A DNA stretch of 64,000 nt. It comes from Pseudarcicella hirudinis (GTDB taxonomy: Bacteria > Bacteroidota > Bacteroidia > Cytophagales > Spirosomataceae). The DNA is taken from NCBI RefSeq assembly GCF_900115665.1, contig NZ_FOXH01000015.1, positions 1 through 64,000 of the forward strand. Direction: 5' to 3'. Under the pieces are notes generated by a model. That model was not told the origin of the DNA, ran no database searches, and worked only from the letters and a program-made list of their open reading frames with translations. The translations under genes were made by a program, and so were the position numbers. This document shows, one piece after another, positions 1 through 7,720 of this stretch. Numbering within the stretch: position 1 is the first letter of the stretch; each line of letters opens with the position of its first letter.

Positions 1-93
1 CATGAGGGACGTTGTAGACGACGACGTTGATAGGCTACAGATGTAAAGGCAGAAATGTCAAAGTCGAGTAGTACTAATTACCCGAAAGCTTCC
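1..93 (+). rRNA. 23S ribosomal RNA, 3' end (partial)
   Basis: The first ~90 bases read as the 3' terminal part of bacterial 23S rRNA: the stretch with GTCGAGTAGTACTAATTACC is the conserved tail that closes the terminal helix. The gene enters from the left edge and is followed about 110 bases later by 5S rRNA, the normal bacterial operon order. The exact 3' end is estimated to within a few bases. Confidence 0.88.
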
Positions 94-203
94 TGTTTTT
101 TTAATTTTACTTAGGAGATTGTTTACTATTTTTCACAATATATCAAGAGAAAGAACCTTAGAGTCATTAAGTATGAGGTTGATAAAAAATAAACCTGAAA
201 GAC

Positions 204-316
204 TTTATGGCACCGATAGGACTGGTGTTCACCTCTTCCCATCTCGAACAGAGTAGTTAAGCCCAGTTCCGCTGATGATACTGCAGTCAAATGCGGGAAA
301 GTAAGTAAGTGCCAAA
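204..316 (+). rRNA. 5S ribosomal RNA
   Basis: The segment carries the conserved 5S core: CCCATCTCGAACAGAG followed by GTTAAGCCC and GATGATACTGC, with the terminal helix formed by TATGGCA near the 5' end and TGCCAA near the 3' end. Its length of about 113 bases fits. It lies directly behind the 23S tail and ahead of a strong terminator, so it is the last gene of the rRNA operon. The ends are set from the helix and may be off by a few bases. Confidence 0.93.
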
Positions 317-327
317 TTATTATTAAC

Positions 328-369
328 AAGCCTTGGTAACAACACTGTTATCAAGGCTTATTTGTTTTT
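328..369 (+). terminator. Intrinsic terminator of the rRNA operon
   Basis: AAGCCTTGGTAACA (328-341) pairs with TGTTATCAAGGCTT (346-359) over 14 positions with one G-T wobble and an ACAC loop, then a T-rich tail follows. It sits 12 bases after 5S rRNA and ends the rRNA transcript. Confidence 0.9.
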
Positions 370-706
370 ATACCACTACATGTAAACAGCAAGTTCAGAA
401 GGATGATCTGAAACAGTTAGAATCACTCCCCGAATTTGTCTCCATTTGCCTTTCTTTATCTTTTCCTAAAAATTCCTTCCCTGACTTCATAATTTCTAAT
501 TCTGAAATATTTTTCTTATTTTGAGAAATACTTGTGATATTTTAATTTCCGGGATAAAGAAGCTTCAGACTTCTTTTAGATTGTTCAGGAACAGCATCAG
601 TCATAGTTTTGTTTATTAAAAAGAGTACAAACAGAAGATTATTAAGCGATAATGAATGTCTGATCATACTCTTTATGGATATGGCTGCCCGGATTTGACA
701 AAACAG
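370..706. other. Gene-free stretch after the rRNA operon
   Basis: No convincing gene is seen on either strand. Short open frames here lack recognisable motifs and have AT-rich, low-complexity codon use. A weak hairpin (AAAGAAG / CTTCTTT near 554-576) is present but has no terminator-like tail. The stretch separates the rRNA terminator from the promoter of the GH3-family gene. Confidence 0.6.
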
Positions 707-737
707 TTGAATGATTCAGAATAAAACTATATGTTTG
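707..737 (+). promoter_or_regulatory. Likely promoter of the GH3-family gene
   Basis: TTG (707-709) and TATGTTTG (730-737) are separated by 20 bases, matching the Bacteroidota -33 TTG / -7 TAnnTTTG pattern. The start codon follows about 40 bases after the expected transcription start. Confidence 0.55.
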
Positions 738-782
738 TTAAATAAACCAAAAATGCTCTGCTTCCTTTAAATTACTGAACAA

Positions 783-2342
783 ATGACTCTACTCAATGAG
801 ACACTAATATGGCTTATGAAAAGGCGTCTGCCCAGAATCCAGTCGTTCATGGAACGACCAATGGATGCTCAGGAGCAAATGTTTTGGTCATTGATAGATG
901 ATGCCAAGTATACTTTGTGGGGGAAAAAATACGATTACCAAAGTATATTTTCAATTAAACAGTTTCAGGAAAGAGTCCCGATCTCTTCATATGAAGACCT
1001 TTATCCTTATATAGAAAGAATGATGAAGGGCGAAGAGAACGTCCTGTGGCATTCTGAAATTCAATGGTTCTCAAAATCTTCCGGAACTACAAACGCAAGA
1101 AGCAAATATATTCCTGTTTCGAAAGAATCCCTTGAAGACTGTCATTTCATGGGAGGAAAAGACATGATGACTCTTTTGGCTAATAATAAACCGAATACAC
1201 AGGTTTTTGAAGGGAAGGGTTTGTCAATCGGAGGAAGTTTATCATCAAATTCCCTGAATGCCAAGAGTTTTGCCGGAGATGTTTCCGCAGTAGTAATGAA
1301 AAACCTTCCGATCTGGGCCCAGTTAATCAGAACCCCATCTTTAGATGTTGCTCTGATGGATGTGTGGGAAGAGAAGATCCAGAAAATGGCAGAGGTGACA
1401 GCTCAGGAGAATGTGACAAGTATTCTGGGTGTACCAACCTGGACTTTAGTACTTATTGAAAAAGTTCTGGAAATAACGGGGAAATCCAATATTCTGGAAG
1501 TATGGGAAAACTTTGAGTTTTTTATTCATGGTGCCGTAGCATTTCAGCCTTATCGCGAGCTATTTACGAACAAAATATTTCCCTCTGATAGTGTCAGCTA
1601 TCTTGAGATATATAATGCCTCAGAAGGCTTTTTTGGAATTCAGGATGACCTTACAAGGCAAGATGAGTTATTGTTAATGCTGGACTACGGAATTTTCTAT
1701 GAATTTATTCCGATGGACGAGATAGAATCTGAAAATCCGAAAGCATTAACACTAGATGAAGTTGAGTTAGGCAAAAACTATGCAGTAGTCATTTCTACCA
1801 ATGCCGGATTATGGCGATATAAAATTGGTGATACCGTAAGGTTTACCTCAAGATATCCTCACAGAATTAAGATTTCCGGACGTACAAAGCATTTTATAAA
1901 TGCTTTTGGAGAAGAAGTTATTATAGAGAATGCCGAACAGGCTATTACCAGAGCTTGTGAGGTAACAGGTGCCAAGATTACCGATTATACTGCTGCTCCT
2001 GAATATATGAAAGGGGGCGAAAATGGCTGTCATGAATGGATTATTGAATTTTCTCAACTGCCCGATGATGAAGAGGTTTTCAGGAAGGTATTGGATGAAA
2101 CAATAAGAGAAAATAATTCCGATTATGATGCCAAACGATACAATGATATGGTTTTAAGAATGCCCAAAATCCAAATAGTAGAGCAAGGTACATTTTATGA
2201 GTGGATGCGGATACGAGGCAAGTTAGGCGGACAACACAAGGTCCCGAGACTAAGTAATACCCGTGAGTACATTGAGGAAATTCTTTCAGTTGTTTCCGGG
2301 CAGAGATTTATCTCTAATTCTGACAAAAATGTTCATGCCTGA
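783..2342 (+). CDS. GH3 auxin-responsive-promoter family acyl-adenylate-forming protein
   Basis: The 519-residue product belongs to the GH3 branch of the ANL (firefly luciferase-like) adenylating enzymes. In plants these conjugate acyl acids such as auxin or jasmonate to amino acids through an acyl-AMP intermediate; bacterial members have no assigned substrate. Visible ATP-binding motifs are SSGTTNARSKYIP (from residue 99), YNASEG (about 276) and WRYKIGDTVRF (about 344), all in the expected order, and the length is close to that of bacterial GH3 proteins. No signal peptide or membrane segment is seen, so it should be cytosolic. The gene stands alone with its own promoter; a Nudix hydrolase follows 36 bases downstream and may be cotranscribed. 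The family call is firm; acid and amine substrates are unknown. Confidence 0.88.
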   Translation: MTLLNETLIWLMKRRLPRIQSFMERPMDAQEQMFWSLIDDAKYTLWGKKYDYQSIFSIKQFQERVPISSYEDLYPYIERMMKGEENVLWHSEIQWFSKSSGTTNARSKYIPVSKESLEDCHFMGGKDMMTLLANNKPNTQVFEGKGLSIGGSLSSNSLNAKSFAGDVSAVVMKNLPIWAQLIRTPSLDVALMDVWEEKIQKMAEVTAQENVTSILGVPTWTLVLIEKVLEITGKSNILEVWENFEFFIHGAVAFQPYRELFTNKIFPSDSVSYLEIYNASEGFFGIQDDLTRQDELLLMLDYGIFYEFIPMDEIESENPKALTLDEVELGKNYAVVISTNAGLWRYKIGDTVRFTSRYPHRIKISGRTKHFINAFGEEVIIENAEQAITRACEVTGAKITDYTAAPEYMKGGENGCHEWIIEFSQLPDDEEVFRKVLDETIRENNSDYDAKRYNDMVLRMPKIQIVEQGTFYEWMRIRGKLGGQHKVPRLSNTREYIEEILSVVSGQRFISNSDKNVHA

Positions 2343-2378
2343 TCAATGCTTTTGCTTTAAGAAATTGCGATATATAAG

Positions 2379-2897
2379 ATGTCAAAGATGAATTTTTGCC
2401 CGCAATGCGGGAAGACATTAACTACCAGGGAAAAAGATGGAAAAGAAAGGATTCTTTGTCCGGATGAAGAAGATTGTGGTTATGTTTTCTGGAATAATCC
2501 CACACCGGTAGTAGCAGCAATTGTAGAGCATGAAGGTGAGATTATTCTGGCAAGAAATGCAGCATGGCCACCTACCTGGTATGCCTTAATTACAGGCTTC
2601 CTTGAGGCAGGAGAAACTCCCTCAGAAGGAATTTTAAGAGAAATAAAGGAAGAATTAAATCTTGATGGCGAAATTATAGAATTTGTAGGTCTGTACGAAT
2701 TTCACAGAATGAATCAGTTAATTATAGCCTATTATGTCAGAGCAAGTGGAGAAATAACCTTAAGCGAAGAGTTGGTGGATTATAAGAGATTGAAAGATTT
2801 TGAAATTAAACCATGGCCTTTAGGAACCGGGAAGGCGGTTCAGGAATGGCAGGCAAAAAGAGGAATCTTTAATGAGATAATTGACTTTACACGTTAG
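2379..2897 (+). CDS. Zinc-ribbon Nudix hydrolase (NudC-like)
   Basis: The 172-residue protein starts with a zinc ribbon (Cys7, Cys10, Cys27, Cys33) followed by a Nudix domain. The Nudix box GX5EX7REXXEE is intact at residues 73-95, with Gly73, Glu79 and the REIKEE metal-binding helix. The zinc ribbon plus Nudix layout resembles NADH pyrophosphatase NudC, but the protein is shorter, lacks the N-terminal NudC domain and does not show the SQPWPFPxS motif typical of NADH hydrolases. A nucleoside-diphosphate-X substrate is likely, the exact one unknown. It lies 36 bases after the GH3 gene and converges with pnuC, with a 4-base overlap of the two 3' ends. A second start at 2388 is possible. Confidence 0.85.
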   Translation: MSKMNFCPQCGKTLTTREKDGKERILCPDEEDCGYVFWNNPTPVVAAIVEHEGEIILARNAAWPPTWYALITGFLEAGETPSEGILREIKEELNLDGEIIEFVGLYEFHRMNQLIIAYYVRASGEITLSEELVDYKRLKDFEIKPWPLGTGKAVQEWQAKRGIFNEIIDFTR

Positions 2898-3484
2898 TTT
2901 ACTGATACTTTTGTACTCTTCCATTCCCTGTACCCTATTATCGCCAGAATAAGTAGTAAAATATAGAGGACACTTGTACCATACAGATGTTTAAAGAAAT
3001 ACATGCCAATGTATCCTATATTTGCTGTAATCCATAATAACCAGTTTTGAACATATTTCTTTGCCATCATCCATTGTGCAATTAAACTTATTGCGGTAAG
3101 GGATGAATCTACATAAGGAAGGCTGGCATTTGTATATTTACCGTGCATAAAACCTGAAAAAGCAGTAAATATAAGTAATACAGATATGCAGGGAATGTAG
3201 TATTTTGAAGGTAAGTTACTTACAGTCAATTCCGTTTTTTTCTCGCCTCCAAATAACCACTGATACCAGCCGTAAATACTTATAGCAATAAAAACTACCT
3301 GCAACTCCATATCGGAATAGAGTTGAAACTGCCAGTAAATCACTCCATAAATTCCGGAAGCAATAATTGCCCAAAACCATCCCCAAACATTTTGTCTGGT
3401 ATTTAGCCAGACACAAATCAAAGTGGTTAAAATACCTAAATCCTCAAGCCAATTCTTTTGAAGATAGTCAATTAAATTTAGCAT
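2894..3484 (-). CDS. pnuC: Nicotinamide riboside transporter PnuC
   Basis: This 196-residue inner-membrane protein has about seven hydrophobic segments and the aromatic signatures of PnuC: IYGWYQW near the middle, and QWMMAKKYVQNWLLWI in the second half. PnuC carries nicotinamide riboside across the membrane by facilitated diffusion for NAD synthesis. The gene ends inside the 3' end of the Nudix gene (4-base convergent overlap) and lies 5 bases downstream of endonuclease III on the same strand, so the two are probably cotranscribed. No thiamine riboswitch is seen upstream, so a riboflavin- or thiamine-type paralogue is less likely. Specificity is inferred from family resemblance only. Confidence 0.87.
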   Translation of the reverse strand: MLNLIDYLQKNWLEDLGILTTLICVWLNTRQNVWGWFWAIIASGIYGVIYWQFQLYSDMELQVVFIAISIYGWYQWLFGGEKKTELTVSNLPSKYYIPCISVLLIFTAFSGFMHGKYTNASLPYVDSSLTAISLIAQWMMAKKYVQNWLLWITANIGYIGMYFFKHLYGTSVLYILLLILAIIGYREWKSTKVSVN

Positions 3485-3489
3485 GAATC

Positions 3490-4155
3490 TTAACTTTTTA
3501 TAATCGGGACTTTGGGAATACTCTTTTCGTAAAACTTACATAAATGTGTCAATTTACATTCAGCACACTTAGGAGATCTGGCTACGCAAATGTAGCGGCC
3601 ATGTAAAATAAGCCAATGATGAGCTACAGGAACAAGTTCTTCAGGAATATGCCTGATCAGTTCCTTCTCAACAGCCAGAGGCGTTGTGGCGGATTTAGCA
3701 ACCAAACCAATCCGGTGAGATACCCTGAAAACATGTGTATCCACAGCCATAGCCGGTTGATTATAAATTACGGAAACAATTACATTAGCAGTTTTACGCC
3801 CAACTCCTGGCATTTTCTGTAGTTCTTCAATGGTAGAAGGAACTTCAGAATTGAAATCCTGTTCAAGCATTTTAGCCATGCCAATTAAATGTTTGGCTTT
3901 GTTGTTGGGGTAAGAAACAGATCGGATGTATTGAAATACTTCCTCAAATTCTCCTTTGGAAAGAGATGCTGCGTCTGGAAATCGTTTGAATAAAGCCGGA
4001 GTAACCTGATTTATACGTTTATCAGTGCATTGAGCAGACAGAATTACCGCAACCAATAGTTCATACGGGTTGGAATAGTTTAATTCTGTCTCTGCGACCG
4101 GAAAGTTTTCTGTAAAGTATTTAATCAGAAGCTGATACCGTTCTTTTTTGAGCAT
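3490..4155 (-). CDS. nth: Endonuclease III, DNA glycosylase/AP lyase
   Basis: The product excises oxidised pyrimidines and cleaves the abasic site by beta-elimination in base excision repair. The helix-hairpin-helix LQKMPGVGRKTANV carries catalytic Lys121, the AVDTHVFRVSHR segment carries Asp139, and a [4Fe-4S] cluster is bound by Cys190, Cys197, Cys200 and Cys206 (C-X6-C-X2-C-X5-C). I chose the internal ATG at 4155 (221 residues) over the one at 4191, because it places Lys and Asp within one residue of the E. coli enzyme and removes a 12-residue extension unlike the family. pnuC follows 5 bases downstream. Confidence 0.93.
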   Translation of the reverse strand: MLKKERYQLLIKYFTENFPVAETELNYSNPYELLVAVILSAQCTDKRINQVTPALFKRFPDAASLSKGEFEEVFQYIRSVSYPNNKAKHLIGMAKMLEQDFNSEVPSTIEELQKMPGVGRKTANVIVSVIYNQPAMAVDTHVFRVSHRIGLVAKSATTPLAVEKELIRHIPEELVPVAHHWLILHGRYICVARSPKCAECKLTHLCKFYEKSIPKVPIIKS

Positions 4156-4205
4156 AAAAATATTGCATTTTCCCAAAAATACGGAAAACATCTATTAAAC
4201 CCACA

Positions 4206-4252
4206 AAAAACGCCAATCCGAATCTATTTTATAGATGCGGACTGGCGTTTTG
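4206..4252 (-). terminator. Terminator overlapping the end of the 84-residue ORF
   Basis: AAAACGCCAATCCG and CGGACTGGCGTTTT form a 14-position stem with one wobble, and the enclosed bases add a second short stem (ATCTATTTTATAGAT). Read on the minus strand it closes the sigma factor operon and is followed by T-rich sequence; it also works from the other side. The stop codon of the small gene lies inside the hairpin. Confidence 0.75.
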
Positions 4253-4478
4253 GATTTGTACTTGAATTTCGTGAATACGCAAAAATGGCGTCTAAACTTT
4301 TGGGAGAAGGATCCCTGTAACTTTTATCAAGACTTGCCTTCACATCCAGCATGTCAAGATAAAATTCTAACATTTCAGTATCGTGGACGAGTCCGTCCTG
4401 GATTAAACTGTTTTCTTCTTCCGTTGTTTCGTCGTAGACATAACGGATAACGTCATCTTGTGTAAAAGTTTGTATCAT
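4224..4478 (-). CDS. Small partner protein of the ECF sigma factor (possible anti-sigma)
   Basis: I do not recognise this 84-residue protein by domain. It is acidic in its first half (several Glu/Asp runs around residues 7-45) and ends in a polar, basic tail. It has no Cys/His zinc-binding motif, no signal peptide and no membrane segment, so it is not a classical zinc anti-sigma factor. The gene starts 26 bases before the end of the sigma factor gene on the same strand, which implies translational coupling and a functional link. Its last codons and stop lie inside a strong terminator hairpin. A role as regulator of the sigma factor is inferred only from this arrangement. Confidence 0.62.
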   Translation of the reverse strand: MIQTFTQDDVIRYVYDETTEEENSLIQDGLVHDTEMLEFYLDMLDVKASLDKSYRDPSPKSLDAIFAYSRNSSTNPKRQSASIK

Positions 4479-5052
4479 AGCTCGGAGAATGTTTGCTCAT
4501 CATTTTGCGTAGATTAATTAACGCATAACGCATTCTTCCTAATGCCGTGTTGATACTCACGCCGGTTGCATCAGCAATCTCCTGAAAGCTCATGTCCTCA
4601 TAGTGTCTCATTACGAGCACTTCTCTTTGTTGATCAGGCAGGCGTTTAATCAAATCTCGAAGATGAGCGTGTGTTTCCTCTCGAATTTGGCGTTCTTCGT
4701 AAGAATCTTCAGCAAAATCAAAGGTATTGAAAACACTGCTACCGTCTTCTAATACGATATTAGGGTAACGTTTATCACGCCGGAAATAATCAATCGCCAT
4801 GTTATGTGCGATTCTAAGAACCCAAGGCAGAAATTTACCTTCTTCGTTGTATTTGCCTGAGCGCAAAACGTCAACTGCCTTGATGAAAGTGTCTTGCATC
4901 AAATCCTCCGCCACATAAGTGTCTTTAACAATCAGATATATGGTAGTATATACTTTAGATTTGTATCTTAAAACAAGAGATTCAAAAGCACGCTCATTAC
5001 CGTTGATGTAAAGTGATATAAGCTCACTGTCGTTAACATGGGTCTTTGCCAT
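4453..5052 (-). CDS. RNA polymerase ECF-type sigma factor
   Basis: The 199-residue protein has sigma region 2 (about residues 20-90, with the core-binding AEDLMQDTFIKA and the promoter-melting WVLRIAHNMAIDYFRR) and region 4 with a helix-turn-helix (MSFQEIADATGVSINTALGR, about 155-174). There is no region 3, as in the extracytoplasmic-function class. The gene has a good promoter about 90 bases upstream and is followed by a small overlapping gene. A conserved ECF factor of this form is common in Bacteroidota, often with no obvious membrane anti-sigma factor. The regulon cannot be read from the sequence. Confidence 0.93.
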   Translation of the reverse strand: MAKTHVNDSELISLYINGNERAFESLVLRYKSKVYTTIYLIVKDTYVAEDLMQDTFIKAVDVLRSGKYNEEGKFLPWVLRIAHNMAIDYFRRDKRYPNIVLEDGSSVFNTFDFAEDSYEERQIREETHAHLRDLIKRLPDQQREVLVMRHYEDMSFQEIADATGVSINTALGRMRYALINLRKMMSKHSPSYDTNFYTR

Positions 5053-5456
5053 TGTGATAATCTATTTAGTTAACGTAAAGCTTTATACCATATTGTGCCT
5101 CCTATTGCGATTTTATTTTAGTAGTTTTCTTGAAAGGATATTTCAAAGTTATGCAGAATGAAATAAAATCCAAAAAAACTACCAGTTTTTTTAACATACA
5201 TTAACAAATATTAACAATATATTTTAGTCAATAACCGTTTGTGGAAACTGTATTGTGTTAATATACAGAATATTTCACGGTTTTGTACCGCTTAATCAAT
5301 AGTTTATTTGGATTTACTTTGCATAGCTATTCAGTCATTCTAATATACTATGCCTTTTCCACTATTTTATCAACAATAATCCTACCAATTATTTGAGTAT
5401 TATCACTGTCTCCCGTACTTATTGTTGAAAAATATCCTCCCAACTCTAAAAAGGCT
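5053..5456. other. Intergenic region between divergent sigma and GH31 genes
   Basis: No gene is seen. The left part holds the sigma factor promoter and leader. The right part (5175-5456) is AT-rich; a near-match to a -7 box (TTACTTTG at about 5315-5323) lies ahead of the GH31 gene, but no matching -33 box is spaced correctly. Confidence 0.5.
5144..5174 (-). promoter_or_regulatory. Promoter of the ECF sigma factor operon
   Basis: On the minus strand a TTTG box (complement of 5171-5174) is followed after 19 bases by TAACTTTG (complement of 5144-5151), a full match to the Bacteroidota -33/-7 pattern. It implies a 5' leader of roughly 85 bases. Confidence 0.65.
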
Positions 5457-7619
5457 ATGAAATTTCGTTCTTTTACTTTAAGTATTTTAGTTTTATTTGG
5501 AATCTCCGTTGATAATTCTGTCAGTGCACAGGAGAAGCTTGTCTGGACAGAAGTTGGCAACGGCGTGTGGAAAGTATCTGTAGGCAAACCTGAAAATTAT
5601 AACCTCCTAAGTGCATCAGGGGTGAAACCTGAAATTGCCGCCTTACAAAAAATGCAGAAGACTGAACTCGTTTCTGCAAAAGCTGGGATTTTTGCCAATA
5701 TACAGGATGGGAAGACTTATTTGAGATTTCCTTTACAAAAAGGAGAACAGATTTATGGATTTGGTCTTAATTTCCAGACAATCCACCAGCGGGGAAGAAT
5801 TTTGAGGTTGCACACAGACCATTACGGAAATACCGATAATGGCAGAACCCACGCTCCGGTTCCTTTTTTTGTTTCTTCTAACGGATATGGTATTTTCATT
5901 AATTCCGCAAGATATCTTGATGTTTATGCCGGATCTGCTGTTCGGAAAGACAGTAAAAATCCTCCGAAAATCCAGGATCGTAATACTGATAAAAACTGGA
6001 GCGCCAGGCCATATTCTGATGCGGTTGAAATTTTGATACCTGCAAATGGTGTCGAATTTTACGTTTTCAGTGGCCCTGGTCCGCTGGAAGTAGTGAGAAG
6101 ATTCAACCTGTTTAATGGAGGGGGCTGTCTTCCACCAAGATGGGGACTTGGTTTTACGCAGAGAGTTGAAAGATTGTATAATGCGGAACAAGTGAAAAAT
6201 GAGGCACAAGCGTTTGCTGATCAGCATTTTCCCCTTGATTTTATAGGATTAGAACCCGGCTGGCAAAGTAAATCTTATCCCTGCACTTTTGAATGGGACA
6301 ATACCCGTTTCCCAAATCCTGCACTGCTCGTCAAAGAATTAGGACAAATGGGAGTGAGACTTAATCTTTGGACAAACCCCTATGTTTCCCCGGAGGCCTC
6401 AATTTACCCTAAAATAGCCCCTTTTACTGGCTCTCACTCTGTTTGGGTCGGAGCAGTTCCTGATCTGTTAAAACCTGAAGCGCGAGATATATTGTTTTCA
6501 AAATTCAAAAAGGATCATATTGATATTGGCATCAGCGGATATAAGATAGATGAAGTAGATGGCGGGGATTCTTATTTATGGCCGGATGTGGCAACATTTC
6601 CGTCCGGAATTAGTGCTGAACAGATGAGACAGACTTATGGTGTCTTAATGCAGAAATACAGCACGGAGCTTTTTCATCAGAAAAACTCAAGAACATATGG
6701 TTTGATTCGCGCTTCAAATGCCGGAGGTGTGTCATTTCCATATGTTATTTACAATGATAATTACAGCCATCAGGATTTTATTACAGGCTTAATAAACAGT
6801 GGTTTTTCCGGCGTTTTATGGACGCCTGAAGTCAGGGCTTCCAAAACCTCCGAAGAATGGCTGAGAAGAATGCAAACGGTTTGCTTTTCGCCTATGGCTA
6901 TGATTAATGCCTGGGCAAGTGCTACCAAGCCCTGGTCTTTTCCGGATGTAGCAGATAAAGTTAAGGAAGTAGCCTTATTAAGAATGCAAATGATGCCTTA
7001 CTGGTACTCTGAATTTGCAAAATATCACTTTGAAGGAACCCCTCCTTTTCGTGCAATGAATCTGGAAACAGGTTTTTTCATAGAAAATAAAACAGAAAAG
7101 ACTAATTCAAACCTCGAAGAAAACCCGTACGAAGAAGCTGTTTCTAAAGAAATAAAGGATCAGTATATGGCAGGTGAATATCTTTTGGTTGCGCCTTTCT
7201 TTACAGGACAGACCTCCAGAAAAGTAGTTCTGCCAAAAGGCAAATGGTTTGATTTTTATACCGGCAAATTTGCCGGAGATGGAGAAGTAATTACAGTTGG
7301 TTCAAATCTGGGAAATATTCCGGTTTATGTAAAAGATGGCGGAATTATACCCATGATGCCTCCTTTATTACATGCCCCTAAAGCCGGAGAAAAAGTAGAT
7401 CTGGAAATCAGGTATTATGGACAAAAAAATGCTAAGTACCAATTGTACGATGATGATGGGGAATCTTATAATTATGAAAAAGGAGAATATTCATGGAGAG
7501 AGGTTACAGTAGAAAAGCAGGCCGATGGAAAATATTTCGGGAAAATCTCAGCTCCCGCAGCAGGAAAACCAAATACAATCGGAAAGGTTTCCTGGTCATT
7601 TATGACTAAGGATAATTAA
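5457..7619 (+). CDS. Secreted glycoside hydrolase family 31 (alpha-glycosidase)
   Basis: The 720-residue product has a signal peptide (hydrophobic core about residues 8-20, ending near SVSAQ), so it works in the periplasm or outside. It shows a GH31 catalytic barrel: GYKIDEVDGGD holds the probable nucleophile Asp365, and YNDNYSHQDF holds the probable acid/base Asp434, preceded by an N-terminal beta domain and followed by beta-sandwich domains. GH31 enzymes retain the anomeric configuration and cleave alpha-linked glucose, xylose, galactose or related residues. The motif around the nucleophile differs from the WNDMNE of classical alpha-glucosidases, so I do not assign a substrate. The gene is not inside a polysaccharide utilisation locus: no SusC/SusD pair is nearby. 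A 12-bp hairpin follows it. Confidence 0.87.
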   Translation: MKFRSFTLSILVLFGISVDNSVSAQEKLVWTEVGNGVWKVSVGKPENYNLLSASGVKPEIAALQKMQKTELVSAKAGIFANIQDGKTYLRFPLQKGEQIYGFGLNFQTIHQRGRILRLHTDHYGNTDNGRTHAPVPFFVSSNGYGIFINSARYLDVYAGSAVRKDSKNPPKIQDRNTDKNWSARPYSDAVEILIPANGVEFYVFSGPGPLEVVRRFNLFNGGGCLPPRWGLGFTQRVERLYNAEQVKNEAQAFADQHFPLDFIGLEPGWQSKSYPCTFEWDNTRFPNPALLVKELGQMGVRLNLWTNPYVSPEASIYPKIAPFTGSHSVWVGAVPDLLKPEARDILFSKFKKDHIDIGISGYKIDEVDGGDSYLWPDVATFPSGISAEQMRQTYGVLMQKYSTELFHQKNSRTYGLIRASNAGGVSFPYVIYNDNYSHQDFITGLINSGFSGVLWTPEVRASKTSEEWLRRMQTVCFSPMAMINAWASATKPWSFPDVADKVKEVALLRMQMMPYWYSEFAKYHFEGTPPFRAMNLETGFFIENKTEKTNSNLEENPYEEAVSKEIKDQYMAGEYLLVAPFFTGQTSRKVVLPKGKWFDFYTGKFAGDGEVITVGSNLGNIPVYVKDGGIIPMMPPLLHAPKAGEKVDLEIRYYGQKNAKYQLYDDDGESYNYEKGEYSWREVTVEKQADGKYFGKISAPAAGKPNTIGKVSWSFMTKDN

Positions 7620-7635
7620 TAAATGAAAAATAAAA

Positions 7636-7661
7636 GGCATAGCTTCAGTTGAAGCTATGCC
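7636..7661. terminator. Bidirectional terminator between GH31 and thiolase genes
   Basis: GGCATAGCTTCA and TGAAGCTATGCC pair perfectly over 12 bp with a 2-base loop. On the minus strand it is followed by TTTTATTT, giving a good terminator for the thiolase gene. On the plus strand, where the T-run is missing, it would act less well for the GH31 gene. Confidence 0.75.
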
Positions 7662-7720
7662 GGGATTTAAAGTTTGTTGTAAAAGAAGTTGTTGTTTTAT
7701 AAAAATGAAATAGAATTTAG

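Noticed and set aside
126-329. Open frame antisense to 5S rRNA
   Set aside because: It covers the 5S gene and its neighbours on the opposite strand and has no protein motif.
333-524. Short frame in the rRNA terminator and following AT-rich DNA
   Set aside because: It begins within the terminator stem, has no recognisable motif and is low in complexity.
4235-4450. Frame antisense to the 84-residue gene
   Set aside because: It is a shadow of the sigma partner gene and has no signal of its own.
5733-6227. 164-residue frame antisense to the GH31 gene
   Set aside because: Long antisense frames are expected opposite real genes; no motif or promoter is seen.
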